From the NCBI RefSeq assembly GCF_022213065.1, contig NZ_JAKLJA010000024.1, positions 61,276 to 125,275 of the forward strand: a stretch of DNA of 64,000 nt, read 5' to 3'. The DNA is from Paraburkholderia tagetis (GTDB lineage: Bacteria > Pseudomonadota > Gammaproteobacteria > Burkholderiales > Burkholderiaceae). The position numbers and the translations under genes were made by a program. This document shows, in pieces, positions 8,073 to 17,380 of this stretch. The stretch's first letter is position 1. Every line of letters begins with the position of its first letter. Below the pieces are notes generated by a model. It was given only the letters and a program-made list of their open reading frames with translations. It was not told the origin of the DNA and made no database searches.

Positions 8073-9008
8073 ATGCCAGCCATAGAAATCCGCAACGTCA
8101 AAAAGCGCTACAAAGAGCTCCAGGCGCTCAAAGGCGTCAGCTTCACGGTCGAAGAGGGCGAGTTCTTCGGGCTGCTCGGCCCGAACGGCGCGGGCAAGAC
8201 GACGCTCATCAGCTGCCTCGCAGGCCTCGCGCGCGCCGACGAGGGCACGATCGAAGTGCGCGGCCACGATGTCGTCGGCGATTACCGCAACGCCCGCCGC
8301 AATCTCGGCGTGGTTCCGCAGGAACTGGTGTTCGATCCGTTTTTCACGGTGCGCGAGACGCTGCGCCTCCAGTCCGGCTACTTCGGCTTGCGCAACAACG
8401 ACGCGTGGATCGACGAGATCATGGCCAATCTCGACCTCACCGAAAAAGCCGACGTGAACATGCGCGCGCTTTCCGGCGGCATGAAGCGCCGCGTGCTGGT
8501 CGCGCAGGCGCTGGTGCACCGGCCGCCCGTGATCGTGCTCGACGAGCCCACCGCCGGCGTGGACGTCGAATTGCGCCAGACGCTCTGGAAGTTCATCGCG
8601 CGCCTGAACCGCGAAGGCCACACCATCGTGCTCACCACGCACTATCTCGAGGAAGCGCAAGAGCTGTGCGACCGCATCGCCATGCTCCGGCGCGGCGAGG
8701 TGGTGGCGCTCGAGCGCACCAGCGCGCTGCTGCAACGCTTCGCGGGCACGCAGCTGTTCGTGCGCTTTTCCGAAGGCGCGCTGCCCACCGAATTGCGCGC
8801 GCTCGAAGTGGATACCTCGGATCTTCCGAATGGCGGCGAGCGCCGGCACCTGCTGCGCCTCTCAAGCTACGACGACGTCGAGCGCATCCTGGCGCTGTGC
8901 CGCGCGAACGGTTGCAAACTGGAAGAGGTGGAAGTGCGCAAGGCCGATCTGGAGGATGTCTTCGTGCAGGTAATGAACGGTCCTGAAGTGATCGAGGGGC
9001 TTGCATGA
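8073..9008 (+). CDS. ABC-2 type exporter ATPase (YadG-like)
   Basis: A 311-residue cytoplasmic ATPase. Walker A is GPNGAGKTT near residue 37; the signature ALSGGMKRRVLVAQALVHRP, Walker B VIVLDEPTAGVD and the H-loop LTTHYLEEAQELCDRIA are intact. The C-terminal ~90 residues after the NBD resemble the extension of drug/polysaccharide-type ABC-2 ATPases. It overlaps the permease gene by 4 bp. This pair often follows the mla genes in Burkholderiales, but I cannot name its substrate. Confidence 0.88.
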   Translation: MPAIEIRNVKKRYKELQALKGVSFTVEEGEFFGLLGPNGAGKTTLISCLAGLARADEGTIEVRGHDVVGDYRNARRNLGVVPQELVFDPFFTVRETLRLQSGYFGLRNNDAWIDEIMANLDLTEKADVNMRALSGGMKRRVLVAQALVHRPPVIVLDEPTAGVDVELRQTLWKFIARLNREGHTIVLTTHYLEEAQELCDRIAMLRRGEVVALERTSALLQRFAGTQLFVRFSEGALPTELRALEVDTSDLPNGGERRHLLRLSSYDDVERILALCRANGCKLEEVEVRKADLEDVFVQVMNGPEVIEGLA

Positions 9009-9760
9009 GCGGCTTTCGTACCCTGTTCTACAAGGAAGTGCTGCGTTTCTGGAAGGTCGCCTTCCAGACCGTGCTCGCGCCGGTCATTACCGCGCTGCTC
9101 TATCTGACGATCTTCGGCCACGCGCTGCGCGGCCACGTGGAGGTGTACCCGGGCGTCGAGTACACGAGCTTCCTGATTCCCGGTCTCGTGATGATGAGCG
9201 TGCTGCAAAACGCCTTCGCGAACTCGTCTTCGTCGCTCATCCAGTCGAAGATCACGGGCAATCTCGTATTCGTACTATTGCCGCCGCTGGCCGCCTGGGA
9301 GATGTTTGGAGCCTACGTGCTCGCCTCGATCGTGCGCGGCCTTGCCGTTGGCGCGGGCGTGTTCGTCGTGACGATCTGGTTCATTCCGATGAGCTTTTCC
9401 GCCCCCCTCTACATCATCGCGTTCGCGGTGCTCGGCTCGGCGATCCTCGGCACGCTCGGCCTGATCGCCGGGATCTGGGCCGAAAAATTCGACCAGCTCG
9501 CGGCGTTTCAGAACTTTCTTATCATGCCGCTCACGTTCCTTTCGGGCGTGTTCTATTCGACGCATACGCTGCCGCCGGTCTGGCGCGAGGTGTCACGGCT
9601 AAATCCGTTCTTCTACATGATCGACGGCTTCCGGTATGGTTTTTTCGGCTTGTCCGACATTAACCCGCTCGCAAGTCTCGCGATCGTTTTCGTCTTTTTC
9701 GTGGTGCTGGCTTTTCTCGCGATGCGTCTGCTCGCGAGCGGCTACAAGCTGCGCCACTAA
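9005..9760 (+). CDS. ABC-2 type exporter permease (YadH-like)
   Basis: A 251-residue inner-membrane permease with about six hydrophobic segments and the ABC-2 pattern FRTLFYKEVLRFWK at the N-terminus, GVEYTSFLIPGLVMMSVLQNAF near residue 50, and FLSGVFYSTHTLPPVWREVSRLNPFFYMIDGFRYGFFG near 178. It partners the ATPase encoded just upstream. Substrate unknown. Confidence 0.88.
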   Translation: MSGFRTLFYKEVLRFWKVAFQTVLAPVITALLYLTIFGHALRGHVEVYPGVEYTSFLIPGLVMMSVLQNAFANSSSSLIQSKITGNLVFVLLPPLAAWEMFGAYVLASIVRGLAVGAGVFVVTIWFIPMSFSAPLYIIAFAVLGSAILGTLGLIAGIWAEKFDQLAAFQNFLIMPLTFLSGVFYSTHTLPPVWREVSRLNPFFYMIDGFRYGFFGLSDINPLASLAIVFVFFVVLAFLAMRLLASGYKLRH

Positions 9761-9787
9761 GTGCAATTCAGGCAGGAGCCCCACACC

Positions 9788-10027
9788 ATGTTGCCGACTC
9801 CGGAACAGATCAAGCAGTACATCTCGGCAGGACTCGCGTGCGAGCATCTCGAAGTCGAGGGCGATGGTCAGCACTTCTTCGCGACGATCGTCTCGTCGGC
9901 GTTCGAAGGCAAGCGACTGATCCAGCGCCATCAACTCGTCTATGCGGCGCTCGGCGAGCGCATGCGCGAGGAAATCCACGCGCTCAGCATGAAGACGCTC
10001 ACGCCCGCCGAATGGCAGAACGCATAA
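9788..10027 (+). CDS. BolA/IbaG-family protein
   Basis: A 79-residue BolA-fold protein. It shows the family pattern of an N-terminal helix (LPTPEQIKQYISAGL), the strand EHLEVEGDGQHFFATIVS and the segment FEGKRLIQRHQLVYAALGERMREEIHALSMKTLTP, with the conserved His of the RHQLVY region. The short form immediately before murA matches IbaG (YrbA), linked to iron-sulfur cluster trafficking and acid response. ATG 9788 follows CAGGAG. Confidence 0.87.
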   Translation: MLPTPEQIKQYISAGLACEHLEVEGDGQHFFATIVSSAFEGKRLIQRHQLVYAALGERMREEIHALSMKTLTPAEWQNA

Positions 10028-10135
10028 TCTGGAATCTCAGTGCGAATCACCCAGGACAATGGCGCCGCCGCGAGCGGCGCCGCACAACATGACGCGACGC
10101 CGCAAGCCGGCCGCACCGATCAGGAAACCTCAGGC

Positions 10136-11398
10136 ATGGATAAACTCGTCATCGTTGGCGGGCAGAAGCTCGCAGGGGAAGTGGCCATTTCCGGTGCGAA
10201 GAACGCGGCGCTGCCCATTCTCTGCGCGGGTCTCTTGAGCGCGGAACCCGTCCATCTGGACAACGTGCCCGACCTCAAGGACGTGCGCACCACGCTCAAG
10301 CTGCTCAACCAGATGGGCGTGCGCGCCGAGCAGGATGGCAATCGCGTGCAGCTCGACGCCTCGAAGGTCGACAACCTCGTCGCGCCGTACGAACTCGTGA
10401 AGACCATGCGCGCGTCGATCCTCGTGCTCGGGCCACTCGTCGCGCGCTTTGGCGAGGCGAAGGTGTCGCTGCCCGGCGGCTGCGCGATTGGCGCGCGCCC
10501 CGTGGACCAGCACATCAAGGGCCTGCAGGCGATGGGCGCCGAGATCAGCATCGAGCACGGCTTCATCGAGGCGCGCGCGAAGCGGCTGAAGGGCGCACGT
10601 ATCGTCACCGACATGATCACGGTTACCGGCACGGAAAACCTGCTGATGGCCGCCGTGCTGGCCGACGGCGAAACGGTGATCGAGAACGCCGCGCGCGAGC
10701 CCGAAGTGGGCGACCTTGCGCATCTGCTCGTCGCGATGGGCGCGCAGATCGAGGGCATCGGCACCGACCGCCTCGTGATCCAGGGCGTGGACAAGCTCCA
10801 CGGCGCGCAGCACACCGTGATTCCCGACCGCATCGAAGCCGGCACGTTCCTGTGCGCGGTCGCGGCGGCGGGCGGCGACGTCACGCTGCGCCACGTGCGT
10901 CCGGGCATTCTCGATGCCGTCACGGACAAGCTCCGCGAAGCGGGCGTGACGATCGAAGAGGGCGACGACTGGATGCGCGTGCGCATGCACGAGCGCGCGC
11001 GCGCCGTGAACCTGCGCACCGCGGAATATCCGGCGTTCCCGACCGACATGCAGGCGCAGTTCATGGCGCTCAATACCATCGCGGACGGCACCTCGCAGGT
11101 GGTCGAAACGATCTTCGAGAACCGCTTCATGCACGTGCAGGAATTGAACCGCCTTGGCGCGAGCATCACGATCGACGGCAAGACGGCGCTGGTTGCCGGT
11201 GTCGAGAAGCTCTCGGGCGCGAAGGTGATGGCGACCGATCTGCGCGCTTCGGCGAGCCTCGTGATCGCCGGCCTGTGCGCCGACGGCGAGACGCTCATCG
11301 ACCGCATCTATCACCTCGACCGCGGCTACGACCGCATGGAAGAGAAGCTGAACAAGATTGGCGCCAACGTGAAGCGCATCAAGGGGAACGCGGCATGA
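10136..11398 (+). CDS. murA: UDP-N-acetylglucosamine 1-carboxyvinyltransferase MurA
   Basis: First committed enzyme of peptidoglycan synthesis; it transfers enolpyruvate from PEP to UDP-GlcNAc. Seen: SGAKNAALPILCAGLLSAEPV, the PEP-attacking cysteine loop LPGGCAIGARPVDQHIKGLQAMGA (Cys about 118), TVTGTENLLMAAVLADG, EYPAFPTDMQAQFMALN and the end YHLDRGYDRMEEKL. ATG 10136 gives the usual ~420 residues; an in-frame start at 10040 would add 32 non-conserved residues. It overlaps hisG by 4 bp. Confidence 0.95.
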   Translation: MDKLVIVGGQKLAGEVAISGAKNAALPILCAGLLSAEPVHLDNVPDLKDVRTTLKLLNQMGVRAEQDGNRVQLDASKVDNLVAPYELVKTMRASILVLGPLVARFGEAKVSLPGGCAIGARPVDQHIKGLQAMGAEISIEHGFIEARAKRLKGARIVTDMITVTGTENLLMAAVLADGETVIENAAREPEVGDLAHLLVAMGAQIEGIGTDRLVIQGVDKLHGAQHTVIPDRIEAGTFLCAVAAAGGDVTLRHVRPGILDAVTDKLREAGVTIEEGDDWMRVRMHERARAVNLRTAEYPAFPTDMQAQFMALNTIADGTSQVVETIFENRFMHVQELNRLGASITIDGKTALVAGVEKLSGAKVMATDLRASASLVIAGLCADGETLIDRIYHLDRGYDRMEEKLNKIGANVKRIKGNAA

Positions 11399-12096
11399 GT
11401 ACGGTCGAGTCCAAGCCCACGCCGGCGGCGGCTGCCGGCGCACCGCTCACGCTGGCGCTCTCGAAGGGCCGCATCTTCGAAGAGACGATGCCGCTGCTGG
11501 CCGCTGCGGGTGTCGAGGTGACCGAGGACCCGGAAACCTCGCGCAAGCTCATCCTGCCGACGACCGATCCGAACCTGCGTGTCATCATCGTGCGCGCGAC
11601 CGACGTGCCCACCTACGTGGAGTACGGCGCGGCCGATTTCGGCGTGGCGGGCAAGGACGTGCTGCTCGAACACGGCGGCGGCGGGCTGTATCAGCCGATC
11701 GACCTCGATATCGCGCGCTGCCGCCTCTCGGTGGCCGTGAAGTCGGGCTTCGACTACGCGAACGCCGTGCGCCAGGGCGCACGCCTGCGCGTGGCGACCA
11801 AGTACACGGAATCCGCACGCCAGCACTTCGCGGCCAAGGGCGTGCACGTCGACCTCATCAAGCTCTATGGCTCGATGGAGCTTGCGCCGCTCGTCGGCCT
11901 CGCCGATGCGATCGTCGACCTCGTCAGCACGGGCGGCACGCTGCGCGCGAACAATCTGGTCGAGGTCGAGCAGATCATGGAAATCTCCTCGCGCCTCGTC
12001 GTGAATCAGGCGGCGCTCAAGCTCAAGCGCGCGGCGCTGCGGCCGTTCCTCGACGCGTTCGAACGCGCGTCGCGCGGTGCCCAGGCTGCTGCCTGA
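11395..12096 (+). CDS. hisG: ATP phosphoribosyltransferase HisG, short form
   Basis: First step of histidine biosynthesis (ATP + PRPP). At 233 residues it lacks the C-terminal ACT-like regulatory domain of long HisG. Short forms need the regulatory partner HisZ, which is not in this window. Motifs: LALSKGRIFEETMPLL near residue 18, the ADFGVAGKDVL block and the PRPP-binding DAIVDLVSTGGTLRANNL. Its ATG overlaps the murA stop, as in other Burkholderiales. Confidence 0.94.
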   Translation: MSTVESKPTPAAAAGAPLTLALSKGRIFEETMPLLAAAGVEVTEDPETSRKLILPTTDPNLRVIIVRATDVPTYVEYGAADFGVAGKDVLLEHGGGGLYQPIDLDIARCRLSVAVKSGFDYANAVRQGARLRVATKYTESARQHFAAKGVHVDLIKLYGSMELAPLVGLADAIVDLVSTGGTLRANNLVEVEQIMEISSRLVVNQAALKLKRAALRPFLDAFERASRGAQAAA

Positions 12097-12183
12097 CGAG
12101 GCAGCCCGAAGAGACTCGCGCGAGCGAGCCGGGCGACGCCCGCGCGCGGTGCACCAGGTGCGTCGCGCACACAACCGTTACGG

Positions 12184-13515
12184 ATGGATACCAGCATGGC
12201 TATCACGATGCGCAAACTCGATTCCAGCGCCGAAGGCTTCAAAGCGGCGCTGCATGCAGTGCTCGCCTTCGAGGCGAGCGAGGACGAGGCCATTGAGCGC
12301 TCGGTCGCGCAAATTCTCGCCGATGTCAAAACGCGCGGCGACGCCGCCGTGCTCGAGTACACGAACCGCTTCGACCGCCTGAACGCCACGAGCGTCGAGG
12401 CGCTGGAGCTGCCGATCAGCGAGCTCGAGGCCGCGCTGGAAAGTCTCGAGCCCAAGCAGCGCGCGGCGCTCGAAGCGGCGGCGGCGCGCGTGCGCGGCTA
12501 CCACGAGAAGCAGCGCATCGAGTGCGGCTCGCATAGCTGGCAGTACACGGAAGCCGACGGCACCGTGCTCGGCCAGAAGGTCACGCCGCTCGACCGCGTG
12601 GGCCTCTATGTGCCGGGCGGCAAGGCCGCGTATCCGTCTTCCGTGCTGATGAACGCGATTCCCGCGCGTGTCGCGGGCGTGCGCGAGATCGTCATGGTCG
12701 TGCCCACGCCGGATGGCGTGAAGAACCCGCTCGTGCTGGCCGCGGCGCTGCTCGGCGGCGTCGACCGCGTGTTCACCATCGGCGGCGCACAGGCCGTGGG
12801 CGCGCTCGCTTACGGCACCCGCGCCATCCCGCCCGTCGACAAGATCTGCGGTCCGGGCAACGCCTACGTGGCTTCGGCCAAGCGCCGCGTGTTCGGCACG
12901 GTCGGCATCGACATGATCGCCGGTCCCTCCGAGATCCTCGTGCTGTGCGACGGCACGACCGATCCGCGCTGGGTCGCGATGGATCTGTTCTCGCAGGCCG
13001 AGCACGACGAGCTCGCGCAATCGATCCTGCTGTGCCCGGACGAGGCCTTCATCAAGCGCGTGGAAGACGCCATCGACGATCTGCTGCCCACCATGCCGCG
13101 CGCCGAAGTCATCGCCACCTCGCTCACGAATCGTGGCGCGCTCGTGAAGGTGCGCGATATGGCCGAAGCCTGCGCGATCGCCAACGACATCGCGCCCGAG
13201 CACCTCGAAATCTCGGCGCTGGAGCCGCAGAAGTGGGGCGCCGAAATTCGCCACGCAGGCGCGATCTTCCTCGGCCGCTATACGAGCGAGAGCCTCGGCG
13301 ATTACTGCGCGGGGCCGAATCACGTGCTGCCTACGTCTCGTACCGCACGTTTCTCGTCGCCGCTCGGCGTCTATGATTTCATCAAGCGCTCGAGCCTGAT
13401 CGAGGTGAGCGCGGAGGGCGCGCAGACGCTTGGCGAGATCGCCGCGGAACTCGCCTACGGCGAAGGCCTCCAGGCCCATGCGCGCAGCGCCGAGTACCGC
13501 ATGAAGCAGGGCTGA
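12184..13515 (+). CDS. hisD: Histidinol dehydrogenase HisD
   Basis: Zinc-dependent NAD enzyme for the last two steps of histidine synthesis (histidinol to histidine), 443 residues. Family blocks: DRVGLYVPGGKAAYPSSVLMNAIPA, TIGGAQAVGALAYGT, DKICGPGNAYVASAKR, GIDMIAGPSEILVLCDG, SQAEHDELAQSILL and the zinc region AGAIFLGRYTSESLGDYCAGPNHVLPTSRTARFSSPL. An 87-bp gap separates it from hisG. Confidence 0.96.
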   Translation: MDTSMAITMRKLDSSAEGFKAALHAVLAFEASEDEAIERSVAQILADVKTRGDAAVLEYTNRFDRLNATSVEALELPISELEAALESLEPKQRAALEAAAARVRGYHEKQRIECGSHSWQYTEADGTVLGQKVTPLDRVGLYVPGGKAAYPSSVLMNAIPARVAGVREIVMVVPTPDGVKNPLVLAAALLGGVDRVFTIGGAQAVGALAYGTRAIPPVDKICGPGNAYVASAKRRVFGTVGIDMIAGPSEILVLCDGTTDPRWVAMDLFSQAEHDELAQSILLCPDEAFIKRVEDAIDDLLPTMPRAEVIATSLTNRGALVKVRDMAEACAIANDIAPEHLEISALEPQKWGAEIRHAGAIFLGRYTSESLGDYCAGPNHVLPTSRTARFSSPLGVYDFIKRSSLIEVSAEGAQTLGEIAAELAYGEGLQAHARSAEYRMKQG

Positions 13516-13778
13516 CGCAGCACCTAAGCAGATCAAGCCGAGTTCAGACACCGCGGCGCGCATGGGTTTCATGCGCGCCGCGCACCCCTGAGGAGACGTT
13601 TGCAAGCATCGGCGCGCAAGGCGAGCGCTCGCCTGAGCCGGATGCCTGGAACACCGAAATAACCGTGCGCCCCAAAGGGCGCCAACGAGGACGGTTGCGC
13701 AGCCCTATGGCCCCCTTGGGCGCCGTAGTCCGGCTGACCGTCCGTGCCGGCTCGTGCCTCGCGCGCGAGCCAATCGAC

Positions 13779-14855
13779 ATGACAACACCACAAGACATCA
13801 TTCGCTCCGACGTGCTCGCAATGACGAGCTATCCGGTTCCCGACGCCGCCGGCTTCGTGAAGCTCGACGCCATGGAGAACCCGTACACGTTGCCCGCCGC
13901 TCTCGCGGCGCAACTGGGCGAGCATCTCGCGGGCGTGGCGCTCAACCGCTATCCGGCGCCGCGCCCCGAGGCGCTCATGGCGAAGCTCAAGGCCGCGATG
14001 CATGTGCCGTCCGGATGCGACGTGCTGCTCGGCAACGGCTCGGACGAGATCATCAGCATGATCACGATGGCGTGCGCGAAGCCGGGTGCGAAGGTGCTCG
14101 CGCCGGTGCCGGGCTTCGTGATGTACGCGATGTCGGCGAAATTTGCGCAGGTGGAGTTCGTCGGCGTGCCGCTCAAGGCCGACTTCACGCTCGATTGCGA
14201 AGCCATGCTGGCCGCCGTTGCCGAGCACAAGCCCGCCGTGATCTGGCTGGCGTACCCGAACAACCCCACCGGCACGCTGTTCGCCGACGCCGACATCGAG
14301 CGCATCATCGAAGCCGCCGGCGCCGCAGGCGGCCTCGTCGTGATCGACGAGGCCTATCAGCCGTTCGCGCAGGCGAGCTGGATGCCGCGCGCGGGCGCGT
14401 TCGACAACGTGGTCGTGATGCGCACGATGTCCAAGCTCGGGCTCGCGGGCATTCGTCTGGGCTATCTCGCGGGCCGCACCGCATGGCTCAACGAATTCGA
14501 CAAGGTGCGCCCGCCCTATAACGTGAATGTGCTGACCCAGGCCGTTGCCGATTTCCTGCTCGACCATATCGACGTGCTCGACGCGCAGGCCGCCCAGCTA
14601 CGCGCGGACCGGGCGCAACTGGCAGCAGATGTGGCGAAATTGCCGGGCGCCGAAGTGTTCGAAAGCGCGGGCAATTTCCTGCTGGTGCGCGTGCCCGATG
14701 CCTCCGCCGTGTTCGATACCCTGCTGACGGCGCGGGTTTTGGTCAAAAACGTGAGTAAAATGCACCTATTGCTGGCGAATTGCGTGCGCCTGACCGTCGG
14801 AACCCCCGACGAAAATGCGCGCTTGCTCGCCGCCCTGAAGCTCGTGCTCAAGTAA
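13779..14855 (+). CDS. hisC: Histidinol-phosphate aminotransferase HisC
   Basis: PLP enzyme converting imidazole-acetol phosphate to histidinol phosphate, 358 residues. Visible: the N-terminal KLDAMENPYTLP, GNGSDEIISMI, the cofactor-binding WLAYPNNPTGTLF and VVIDEAYQPFA, and the PLP lysine in RTMSKLGLAGIRLGYLAG. ATG 13779 gives the family length; the frame is open further up but not conserved there. The 263-bp gap after hisD holds no gene I can support. Confidence 0.95.
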   Translation: MTTPQDIIRSDVLAMTSYPVPDAAGFVKLDAMENPYTLPAALAAQLGEHLAGVALNRYPAPRPEALMAKLKAAMHVPSGCDVLLGNGSDEIISMITMACAKPGAKVLAPVPGFVMYAMSAKFAQVEFVGVPLKADFTLDCEAMLAAVAEHKPAVIWLAYPNNPTGTLFADADIERIIEAAGAAGGLVVIDEAYQPFAQASWMPRAGAFDNVVVMRTMSKLGLAGIRLGYLAGRTAWLNEFDKVRPPYNVNVLTQAVADFLLDHIDVLDAQAAQLRADRAQLAADVAKLPGAEVFESAGNFLLVRVPDASAVFDTLLTARVLVKNVSKMHLLLANCVRLTVGTPDENARLLAALKLVLK

Positions 14856-14941
14856 ATCCGTCCTCACCGGTTCGCAGCGCATCGCGCTTTGGGCTTCGTT
14901 CCATAAACCCTCCTGTTACAGGCTGTTTGAAGGAAATTGCC

Positions 14942-15529
14942 ATGCGCGTCGCGCAAGTCGTTCGCAACACCAGCGAAACGCAAATCAGCGTGAAACTCAA
15001 TCTGGACGGCACCGGCGAGCAGAAGCTCGCGACCGGCGTGCCGTTTCTCGACCACATGCTCGACCAGATCGCGCGACACGGTCTGATCGATCTGGAAATC
15101 GAGGCGCATGGCGACACCCATATCGACGACCACCATACGGTGGAAGACGTCGGCATCACGCTGGGTCAGGCGGTTGCGCAGGCCATCGGCGACAAGAAGG
15201 GCATCCGCCGCTATGGCCATGCCTACGTGCCGCTCGACGAGGCGCTCTCGCGTGTGGTGATCGACTTCTCGGGCCGTCCGGGCCTCGAGTTCCACGTGCC
15301 GTTCACGCGCGCGCGCATCGGCACGTTCGATGTCGATCTGTCGATCGAATTCTTTCGCGGCTTCGTCAATCATGCAGGCGTGACGCTCCACATCGACAAC
15401 CTGCGCGGTCTGAACGCGCATCACCAGATGGAAACCGTGTTCAAGGCCTTCGGTCGCGCGTTGCGCCAGGCCGCCGAGCTGGACGAGCGTCAGGCAGGCA
15501 AGATTCCGTCGACGAAGGGCAGCCTGTAA
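14942..15529 (+). CDS. hisB: Imidazoleglycerol-phosphate dehydratase HisB
   Basis: Monofunctional dehydratase (195 residues) without the N-terminal phosphatase domain of the enterobacterial fusion. The two metal-binding repeats are seen: GVPFLDHMLDQIARHG and HIDDHHTVEDVGI in the first half, DNLRGLNAHHQMETVFKAFGRALRQA in the second. The C-terminus PSTKGSL is standard. The MarC-family gene I recall between hisB and hisH in some Burkholderia is absent; hisH follows after 66 bp. Confidence 0.96.
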   Translation: MRVAQVVRNTSETQISVKLNLDGTGEQKLATGVPFLDHMLDQIARHGLIDLEIEAHGDTHIDDHHTVEDVGITLGQAVAQAIGDKKGIRRYGHAYVPLDEALSRVVIDFSGRPGLEFHVPFTRARIGTFDVDLSIEFFRGFVNHAGVTLHIDNLRGLNAHHQMETVFKAFGRALRQAAELDERQAGKIPSTKGSL

Positions 15530-15595
15530 GCGGCGCCCGAGAGCAAGGCCAAATCGGCCTGAACAGCACGGCCTGAAAAGCAGGCCTGAATCGAG

Positions 15596-16237
15596 ATGAA
15601 AACTTCAATTGCGATTGTGGATTATGGGATGGGCAACCTGCGTTCGGTGGCCCAGGCGCTGAGGCAGGCTGCGCCGGAAGCCGACGTGCAGATCGTCGAG
15701 CGTCCGGAGGCGATCCGCACGGCCGACCGTGTCGTGCTGCCGGGCCAGGGCGCGATGCCCGACTGCATGCGCAGCCTCGCGGAATCGGGCCTGCAGGACG
15801 CCGTGCTCGAAGCCTCGCGCACCAAGCCGCTGATGGGCGTGTGCGTGGGCGAGCAGATGCTGTTCGACTGGAGCGCGGAAGGCGACACGAAGGGCCTCGG
15901 CCTCCTGCCGGGCAAGGTCGTGCGCTTCGAGCTGGAAGGCCGGTTGCAGGACGACGGCTCGCGCTTCAAGGTGCCGCAGATGGGCTGGAACCGCGTGCGC
16001 CAGTCGCGCGAGCACGCGCTGTGGGAAGGCGTGGCCGACGAAAGCTTCTTTTACTTCGTGCACAGCTACTACGTGGTGCCGGCGGACGCGGCCCATACCG
16101 TGGGCGAAACGCCTTACGGCGCGGCCTTTACCTCGGCGGTGGCGCGGGATAACATCTTCGCCACCCAATTCCACCCGGAAAAGAGCGCTGCGGCGGGTTT
16201 GCGCGTCTATCGCAACTTTGTCCACTGGAACCCGTAA
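15596..16237 (+). CDS. hisH: Imidazole glycerol phosphate synthase, glutaminase subunit HisH
   Basis: Class I glutamine amidotransferase subunit that supplies ammonia to HisF, 213 residues. It shows IVDYGMGNLRSVAQAL, LPGQGAMPDCM, the nucleophile elbow MGVCVGEQMLFD (catalytic Cys), QMGWNRV, YFVHSYYV, and the His/Glu of the triad in ATQFHPEKS. Confidence 0.95.
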   Translation: MKTSIAIVDYGMGNLRSVAQALRQAAPEADVQIVERPEAIRTADRVVLPGQGAMPDCMRSLAESGLQDAVLEASRTKPLMGVCVGEQMLFDWSAEGDTKGLGLLPGKVVRFELEGRLQDDGSRFKVPQMGWNRVRQSREHALWEGVADESFFYFVHSYYVVPADAAHTVGETPYGAAFTSAVARDNIFATQFHPEKSAAAGLRVYRNFVHWNP

Positions 16238-16412
16238 TTCACGCGCGGCGTTGCTGGCCGGGCCTGCGCACGTGTGCAAGCCCGAAGCCGACTTACATTA
16301 GCAAGGCCGCCGAAAGAGTTGTACTAAACTAGCGAAACGGCGTCGGATCGGGGGCTTTTCCTGACCGTTGCCGGCTGATCTCAACCCCATTCCCAGACAT
16401 TACCCGATTGCT

Positions 16413-17165
16413 ATGCTGCTGATTCCGGCCATCGATCTCAAAGACGGTCACTGCGTACGCCTTAAACAAGGCGATATGGACCAGGCGACGATTTTCTCCG
16501 AGGAACCGGCGGCCATGGCTCGACATTGGGTCGAGCGCGGCGCGCGGCGTCTTCACCTTGTCGACCTGAACGGCGCGTTCGCAGGCAAGCCGAAGAACGA
16601 AGACGCGATTCGCGAGATCATCCGCGAAGTCGGCGACCAGATCCCCGTGCAATTGGGCGGCGGTATCCGCGATCTCGACACCATTGAGCGCTACCTGGAC
16701 GACGGCCTCTCGTACGTGATCATCGGTACGGCGGCGGTCAAGAACCCGGGCTTCCTCCAGGAAGCCTGCACGGCGTTCGGGGGGCATATCATCGTCGGGC
16801 TCGACGCCAAGGACGGCAAGGTCGCCACCGACGGCTGGAGCAAGCTCACGGGCCACGAAGTCGTGGACCTCGCGCGCAAGTTCGAGGACTACGGCGCCGA
16901 GTCGATCATCTACACCGACATCGGCCGCGACGGCATGATGCAAGGCATCAATATCGAAGCGACGGTGCGCCTCGCGCGCGCGGTGAAGATTCCGGTCATC
17001 GCGAGCGGCGGCCTTTCGAATCTCGCCGATATCGACGCGCTGTGCGAAGTCGAGGACGAAGGCGTCGAAGGCGTGATCTGCGGTCGCGCGATCTACTCGG
17101 GCGACCTCGATTTCGCCCAGGCGCAAACGCACGCAGACAGCCTGCGCGAATCGGACGACGCCTGA
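16413..17165 (+). CDS. hisA: ProFAR isomerase HisA
   Basis: A (beta/alpha)8 isomerase of the fourth histidine step, 250 residues. Blocks: MLLIPAIDLKDGHCVRLKQGD (first catalytic Asp), LHLVDLNGAFAGKP, VQLGGGIRDLDTIERYLDDG, YTDIGRDGMMQG (second Asp) and the phosphate site IPVIASGGLSNLADI. ATG 16413 starts exactly at the conserved N-terminus. Confidence 0.96.
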   Translation: MLLIPAIDLKDGHCVRLKQGDMDQATIFSEEPAAMARHWVERGARRLHLVDLNGAFAGKPKNEDAIREIIREVGDQIPVQLGGGIRDLDTIERYLDDGLSYVIIGTAAVKNPGFLQEACTAFGGHIIVGLDAKDGKVATDGWSKLTGHEVVDLARKFEDYGAESIIYTDIGRDGMMQGINIEATVRLARAVKIPVIASGGLSNLADIDALCEVEDEGVEGVICGRAIYSGDLDFAQAQTHADSLRESDDA

Positions 17166-17380
17166 GCGTCGCGTCGAAGGCCTCCGGAGCGGAGGTTTCG
17201 AGGCCTTTGGGATTCACTTGAGTCCTGCGGTTCTTTTCGGCCCTCGGTGCGGCCGGCGAGGGGGAGCGGCGAGCCGCGCCCCCGGCGGTGCGCCGCCGGC
17301 TAATTTCGCGATAACCGCTATCGCGCGACAATGGGCGTAGCTGCTGCGGTTTCGGCACGCCTGGCAACATCGGCAAGATC

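Noticed and set aside
10130..11443. Long antisense frames opposite murA, his, thi and pet genes
   Set aside because: Typical GC-rich shadow frames: composition biased to Ala/Arg/His/Gly and fully overlapping well-identified genes.
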